Positions 6,589-9,468 of a DNA stretch of 9,468 nt are shown here, piece by piece. Every line of letters starts with the position of its first letter. Positions within the stretch are counted from its first letter, which is position 1. Position numbers and translations under genes: made by a program. This DNA is from Chloroflexota bacterium (lineage in GTDB: Bacteria > Chloroflexota > Anaerolineae > CG2-30-64-16): contig JAKPQT010000345.1 in NCBI GenBank assembly GCA_029555885.1, forward strand, positions 1-9,468, written 5' to 3'. The notes below the pieces were generated by a model. It was not told the origin of the DNA, made no database searches, and worked only from the letters and a program-made list of their open reading frames with translations.

Positions 6589-7059
6589 ATGCAGGAATTG
6601 AATGTACGGATCGTGCGGCTGGAGCCGCTGCGGGTGGCAAGTGCGCTCGGGTTCGGGCCGAGCCCTGAATCCCTGGCCTGGGAGAAGGTCCTGGCCTGGG
6701 CTGCGCAGAACAGTGTGCTCGGCGATGCACAGGCGCGCTGGTTCGGGTTCAACAACCCCAGCCCCTCCGCCGGCAGCCCGAACTACGGCTACGAGCAATG
6801 GGTCACGGTCGGGCCGGATGCACAGGCCAGCGGCGACGTGGAAATCAAACAGTTCGGCGGCGGGCTGTATGCGGTCGCGCGCTGCGACCTCGGGCACATC
6901 GGCGAGGTGTGGCGTGAGCTGGTGGCCTGGCGCGAGCGCAGCCGCTACCGGCCCGCGCATCACCAGTGGCTGGAGGAATCAGTCAGCCCGCCGCAGACGA
7001 CCGCGGCGGTCGGCGCCGACGACGCGCAGCTTGACCTCTACCTGCCCATCGCGGAGTAG
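6589..7059 (+). CDS. Stand-alone GyrI-like (effector-binding fold) protein
   Basis: This 156-residue protein is a single GyrI-like/SHS2-fold domain with no DNA-binding part. It opens with VRIVRLEPLRVASALGFGPSP (6-26). The signature FGFNNPSPSAGSPNYGYEQW (52-71) contains the conserved pocket glutamate E69 (YGYE), and the protein ends in LDLYLPI. Such domains bind hydrophobic or cationic ligands in AraC/MerR regulators, and some stand-alone members hydrolyse cyclopropanoid DNA-alkylating natural products. Here it is divergent from the WYL regulator and YcaQ glycosylase, which fits a detoxification role. The start ATG 6589-6591 follows AAGGAGG with an eight-base spacer. The frame is open 74 codons further upstream, but that part crosses the operators and hairpin repeat and is not protein-like. 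It converges on the peroxiredoxin operon. Confidence 0.82.
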   Translation: MQELNVRIVRLEPLRVASALGFGPSPESLAWEKVLAWAAQNSVLGDAQARWFGFNNPSPSAGSPNYGYEQWVTVGPDAQASGDVEIKQFGGGLYAVARCDLGHIGEVWRELVAWRERSRYRPAHHQWLEESVSPPQTTAAVGADDAQLDLYLPIAE

Positions 7060-7066
7060 GGTATCA

Positions 7067-7121
7067 CCGCGGACAACGCGGAGCACAGCGCAGAATTGCG
7101 TGTGCTCCGCGTTGTCCGCGG
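7067..7121. terminator. Long perfect hairpin between convergent genes
   Basis: Bases 7067-7087 and 7101-7121 are perfect 21-base inverted repeats (CCGCGGACAACGCGG... ). Inside the 13-base loop, CGCA (7089-7092) can pair with TGCG (7097-7100), extending the stem past one bulged G. It starts seven bases after the TAG of the GyrI-like gene. It is a very stable structure but without a T-tract, so it is better seen as a palindromic repeat serving as a two-way terminator. The arm resembles that of the element at 737-804. Confidence 0.7.
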
Positions 7122-7130
7122 CAGTGTCTC

Positions 7131-7152
7131 AAGAATCCCCGAAGAGATTCTT
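7131..7152 (-). terminator. Hairpin directly after the peroxiredoxin stop
   Basis: AAGAATC (7131-7137) and GATTCTT (7146-7152) form a 7-bp stem with an eight-base loop. On the minus strand it begins at the base right after the TAG stop of the peroxiredoxin fusion gene. It has no T-tract, and the stronger hairpin at 7067-7121 follows it. Together they probably end the minus-strand operon. Confidence 0.5.
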
Positions 7153-7926
7153 CTATGCCCTGACGCCCAGGACCTCCTGCAGCTTCGGCAGGTCGAAGTC
7201 CACGACGATCTGCCCGCGATAATCGAACGTGGGTGTCGTCTCGCTGCCGCCGGCCCATTCGCGTACCTTCAGCGCGGCAGCCCGGTCCTTCGAGATATTC
7301 ACCTCTGCGAAGGCGATATTCTGCTCGTTCAGCCAGTTGCGCGCCTTGCGGCAGTCGGGACACCAGGGCGTGCAGTACATCACCAGGTCGGCCTCTGGCG
7401 GAGGCTGCGGCCCGGCTGCCTCTATGGCGGCGCGCTCCTGGGCTTCAAACCGGGCGGCGGCCTCCGGCTCCAGCTTGCGCAGCTCGTTGAAGAGCACCTC
7501 GTTATCCGGCTGGTCGCCGATGTCGTGCACGTCCGCATAGCGGACGATGCCCTGCTTGTCGACGATAAAGATCGAACGCTCGCAGTAGCCCTCCCGGCGC
7601 AGCACGCCGTACAACTGCGCGACCTGGCCGTGGGGAAAGAAGTCGCTCAACAGCGGGTAGCTGATCCCGCCGAGGCTGTCCGCCCACGCGCGCAGGCAAT
7701 CCGCACTGTCCACACTCAGGCCCAGGACCTGGGCCTCGACCCCATCGAACCGCGGCAAGGCTGCCTGGTAGGACGGGATCTGGTTCGTTCAGACGGGTGT
7801 CCAGGCGAGCGGGAAGAACGCCAGCACCACATTGCGATCGCCCCGGAAGTCGCTCAGCCGCACGGTGCAACCATCGTGGCTCTTGAGGACGAAATCAGGG
7901 GCTTCCTGCCCGACAGTTACTGCCAT
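7153..7926 (-). CDS. Selenocysteine AhpE-like peroxiredoxin fused to glutaredoxin/mycoredoxin
   Basis: Read through one in-frame TGA (codon 46), this gene gives 257 residues. Residues 1-152 are an AhpE/BCP-like peroxiredoxin. The universal PxxxTxxC motif appears as P39-L-A-W-T43-P-V-[TGA46], so the recoded codon is the peroxidatic residue itself. Supporting AhpE features are [11 protein letters not shown] (90-100), R117 of ERSIFIVD, and GIVRYADV. A linker of about 25 residues leads to a thioredoxin-fold domain (about 180-257) with CTPWCPDC (C189 and C192 as redox pair) and the cis-proline at T231-P232. The likely job is cytoplasmic peroxide reduction, with the fused domain recycling the oxidised selenenic acid. 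ATG 7924-7926 follows AAGGAG by six bases. Codons before and after the TGA are intact and of the same style, so decay is unlikely. Without recoding, only a 201-residue fragment from TTG 7758 would be called. It is the last gene of a minus-strand operon. No sel genes are in the window. Confidence 0.85.
7738..7780 (-). promoter_or_regulatory. Candidate bacterial SECIS element
   Basis: Starting eight bases after the TGA, the mRNA can fold into one long stem-loop. GATCCCGTC pairs with GATGGGGTC (9 bp, two G-U). A 2x2 internal loop follows, then ACC with GGT, then a 1x2 loop, then GGCA with TGCC closing a GCCU tetraloop. The apical loop starts with G and lies 27 bases after the TGA, which fits bacterial SECIS elements read by SelB (upper stem-loop at a short fixed distance, G early in the loop). 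An alternative fold uses CGAACC/GGTTCG as its lower stem. The fold was derived by hand, without energies. Confidence 0.6.
7789..7791 (-). other. In-frame TGA codon, predicted selenocysteine 46
   Basis: The codon lies between GTC (Val45) and ACG (Thr47), exactly where family members carry the peroxidatic cysteine. It is the only stop codon in the frame from 7926 to 7156. A single-base change from TGC or TGT would also produce it, so a sequencing error or a point mutation is the competing reading. Confidence 0.8.
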
Positions 7927-7979
7927 ATACTGCTCCTTGAAGTGAATCATCTATCTATGAAGTGGCGCCCCGTGCGCGT

Positions 7980-8681
7980 TTACTGCATGTTGGGCTGCAT
8001 GACCCGCCGCGCTGCCGGCGTGCCGATGGCTTCCAGGACGATCGAAGCGTTGATTTCAAGCGCCCGGTTCCCCGAATCCAGCCCGGCAGCCAGCGCCGGT
8101 ACGGCTGCATCTCCCAGGGTCAGCAGGCCCCACTTGGCCGCATGGACCACGGCCGGCCGCGGGCTCTGCAACTCTTCCATGAGTGCGCGGATGGCACTGC
8201 TCGTCCCGATATTGGCCAGCGCCTCCGCGGCCGTGCGCGTCACGAGCACATCCGGGTCGCGGAACGCACGCATCAGCGCGGGCAGCGCGCGCGGGTCCTT
8301 GCGCTGGCCCAGCACGTAGGCGGCGCGCCAGCGGCCATCGGTCGAGCCGCGGTCAGTGAGAAGGAGCAGCGGCGCCAACTGCTCATAGGACGCCAGCTCT
8401 ATCAATCCCTGCGCGATGTAGAGGCCGGTCTGCTGGTCCGGGTCCTCGATGTGCGCAATCAACGCATATACGGCATTCCGGTCCCCCGCCTGGCGAATAT
8501 CCTGCACGCTCTGCGCACGCACGGCGGGGTCCGGGTCATCGAGGCCGGGGTACGCGGCATCCTGCTGCGCGGCCCATGCTGAGTTTGCGGGGCCGAGCAG
8601 AATCATGACCGCCAGGGCAAAGGCGAGCCACGGGGCCGGTCCGGGCCGGTAATGCCACGGGCGAAATGCGATATCCGCCAT
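7980..8681 (-). CDS. Secreted HEAT-repeat protein
   Basis: This 233-residue protein begins with a basic and hydrophobic signal segment (WLAFALAVMILLGPANSAWA, 18-37; likely cleavage after AWA). About five HEAT/PBS-lyase-type repeats follow (roughly 51-80, 84-112, 115-145, 146-175, 176-206, with a partial sixth). Typical repeat phrases are RWRAAYVLGQRKDPRALPAL and TRTAAEALANIGTSSAIRAL. There is no lipobox cysteine, so it should be exported and free or loosely bound. HEAT arrays are protein-binding scaffolds; no catalytic motif is visible and the partner is unknown. The start ATG 8679-8681 has AAAGAGA upstream. It lies 40 bases after the DUF3786 gene and 53 bases before the peroxiredoxin fusion, so all three are probably one transcript. 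Confidence 0.85.
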   Translation of the reverse strand: MADIAFRPWHYRPGPAPWLAFALAVMILLGPANSAWAAQQDAAYPGLDDPDPAVRAQSVQDIRQAGDRNAVYALIAHIEDPDQQTGLYIAQGLIELASYEQLAPLLLLTDRGSTDGRWRAAYVLGQRKDPRALPALMRAFRDPDVLVTRTAAEALANIGTSSAIRALMEELQSPRPAVVHAAKWGLLTLGDAAVPALAAGLDSGNRALEINASIVLEAIGTPAARRVMQPNMQ

Positions 8682-8721
8682 GTACGTCTCTTTCTGCGAC
8701 TCCGGACTGGCCGGGCCGCGG

Positions 8722-9408
8722 CTAGACTTTGGCGTGGGCCAGCTTGTGCGCCAGCCAGTCACCGATGCCGGAGAGGTCCTCGGTCGGCAGGGTGTGGCCC
8801 GCGTGCGCCTCGAACAGCACCTGCACGCGGCCGGGGAACTCCTCGTCGCCTTCCCACAACTGGACGGCCAGCGCGAGCCGGGGAAACGCCTGGAACCGGT
8901 AGGCGGCATCCGGCGGCGCAAGGCCCGTACCGGCAGGCGGCGCGAGCGGCTGTCCGTCGACTGTCTGCGCCGCGCGGCCCAGCGCCGCTGCATCGTTGCC
9001 GAAGCGCCGCGCCAGCAATTCCTCCGCGTGCACGGCGAACGCCTGCGCATAGAACAGGCCGTTGGGGAGCTCGCGGAACGTCAGCCAGCGTTCTGCCGGC
9101 GGGCGCGCCTGCTCGGCGGGCGCACTGCCATCCGGAGGCGCGCTGCCGAGCGCCGTCATCAGGTAGTGCAGTACCACGATAGCGATGGACGGGTGGGCGG
9201 CACCGCCGCCGGGGGGTGCGCCGCCTAGGGCCGTCACGTCGCCGGATGGATGGGCCGCGAGATAGCGCCGGTTGAAGAACGGCACGATGACACCTTCCGG
9301 CGTTAGCTCGCAGCCGGCCCGCGCGGCACAGGCCGCGGGGTCTGCCGCAGCCCAGTCAGCGCGGGCACGATTGTGCGCGATTTCAAAGCGTCGTTCGAGT
9401 TGCGACAT
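8722..9408 (-). CDS. DUF3786-type protein of unknown function
   Basis: This 228-residue cytoplasmic protein resembles the DUF3786 family. The characteristic parts are FFNRRYLAAHPSGD (44-57), IVVLHYLMTA (77-86), WLTFRELPNGLFYAQAF (108-124), a central QLWEGDEEFPGRVQVLFE (183-200) and a C-terminal HTLPTEDLSGIGDWL (205-219). The family is found in anaerobes and Chloroflexota and has no established function. Two Ala/Gly/Pro-rich segments (TALGGAPPGGGA at 59-70 and TALGSAPPDGSA at 85-96) look duplicated and are absent from the core pattern I recall; they make the protein longer. ATG 9406-9408 lies 12 bases after the stop of the preceding gene, without a strong ribosome site, which suggests coupling. 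It heads the visible part of the operon that ends in the selenocysteine peroxiredoxin. Confidence 0.72.
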   Translation of the reverse strand: MSQLERRFEIAHNRARADWAAADPAACAARAGCELTPEGVIVPFFNRRYLAAHPSGDVTALGGAPPGGGAAHPSIAIVVLHYLMTALGSAPPDGSAPAEQARPPAERWLTFRELPNGLFYAQAFAVHAEELLARRFGNDAAALGRAAQTVDGQPLAPPAGTGLAPPDAAYRFQAFPRLALAVQLWEGDEEFPGRVQVLFEAHAGHTLPTEDLSGIGDWLAHKLAHAKV

Positions 9409-9420
9409 GCTCGGTGATTG

Positions 9421-9468
9421 TTACTGCCTGGGATTGGTGTACTCGTTGCCGATGAGCTCGCGGGCGAT
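9421..9468 (-). CDS. C-terminal end of an upstream gene (partial)
   Basis: A minus-strand frame enters from the right edge and ends at TAA (9421-9423), giving the last 15 residues IARELIGNEYTNPRQ. It lies 12 bases before the DUF3786 start, the spacing of an operon. The sequence is protein-like but too short to name a family. Confidence 0.5.
   Translation of the reverse strand: MARELIGNEYTNPRQ

Noticed and set aside
7153..7758. Stand-alone 201-residue protein from TTG 7758
   Set aside because: It would lack the first strands and the peroxidatic residue of the peroxiredoxin; the upstream frame is intact and has a strong ribosome site, so recoding explains it better.
7789..7791. Reassigned genetic code (TGA as Trp or Gly)
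   Set aside because: Only one in-frame TGA occurs in the window, it sits at a catalytic Cys position, and Trp and Gly are encoded normally elsewhere.
7096..8319. 407-codon plus-strand frame over the peroxiredoxin and HEAT genes
   Set aside because: Antisense shadow; composition is not protein-like and it begins inside the terminator hairpin arm.
7980..9050. Long minus-strand extension of the HEAT frame into the DUF3786 gene
   Set aside because: The extra 123 residues are Arg/Ser/Pro-rich out-of-frame DUF3786 sequence; the internal ATG at 8681 starts a clean signal peptide.
1..9468. CRISPR array, tRNA, rRNA, insertion sequence or phage genes
   Set aside because: No regularly spaced direct repeats, no cloverleaf with CCA-type end, no transposase or integrase frame was seen. 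The palindromes are single copies of differing sequence.

Overview
The window is a high-GC (roughly two thirds G+C by eye), gene-dense bacterial segment with ten near-complete or partial genes of ordinary bacterial design plus one selenoprotein gene. Gene content (an AhpE-like peroxiredoxin fused to a mycoredoxin-like domain, a DUF3786 protein, a YcaQ/WYL/GyrI-like cluster, a PhyH dioxygenase) and the many small intergenic palindromes suggest a member of the Chloroflexota or a similar environmental lineage. That placement is an inference from gene flavour, not from a marker gene.

Layout. 1-121: the 3' end of a membrane-protein gene, preceded by a perfect 56-bp palindrome at the window edge that may be an assembly fold-back. 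172-729 (+): flavodoxin-like FMN oxidoreductase with four clustered cysteines. 816-1790 (-): PhyH-type Fe(II)/2-oxoglutarate dioxygenase. 1868-4069 (+): a 733-residue TIM-barrel, glycoside-hydrolase-like protein, divergent from the dioxygenase. 4119-5354 and 5342-6325 (-): YcaQ/AlkX-type DNA glycosylase overlapping the end of a WYL-domain regulator. 6326-6588: control region with two TGTCA/TGACA operators and a hairpin-rich repeat. 6589-7059 (+): stand-alone GyrI-like protein. 7153-9468 (-): an apparent operon reading (unknown C-terminus) -> DUF3786 protein -> secreted HEAT-repeat protein -> peroxiredoxin-glutaredoxin fusion.

The main discovery is in the last gene. Its reading frame is complete from a well-placed start at 7926 to the stop at 7153, except for one in-frame TGA at 7789-7791. 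That TGA sits exactly at the peroxidatic cysteine of the peroxiredoxin PxxxTxxC motif, and a stem-loop with the geometry of a bacterial SECIS element follows it. The gene is best read as a 257-residue selenocysteine peroxiredoxin (Sec46) fused to a CPDC glutaredoxin/mycoredoxin domain. A standard gene caller would cut it to the C-terminal 201 residues or call it a pseudogene. None of the eleven genes in the window ends in TGA.

The WYL regulator, YcaQ glycosylase and GyrI-like protein look like a DNA-alkylation defence locus: one protein class that unhooks DNA crosslinks, one that can hydrolyse cyclopropanoid alkylators, and a regulator class often tied to DNA damage. All three convergent gene junctions are filled by palindromic elements. 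In at least two of them the element ends supply or overlap the TAG stop codons of both genes.
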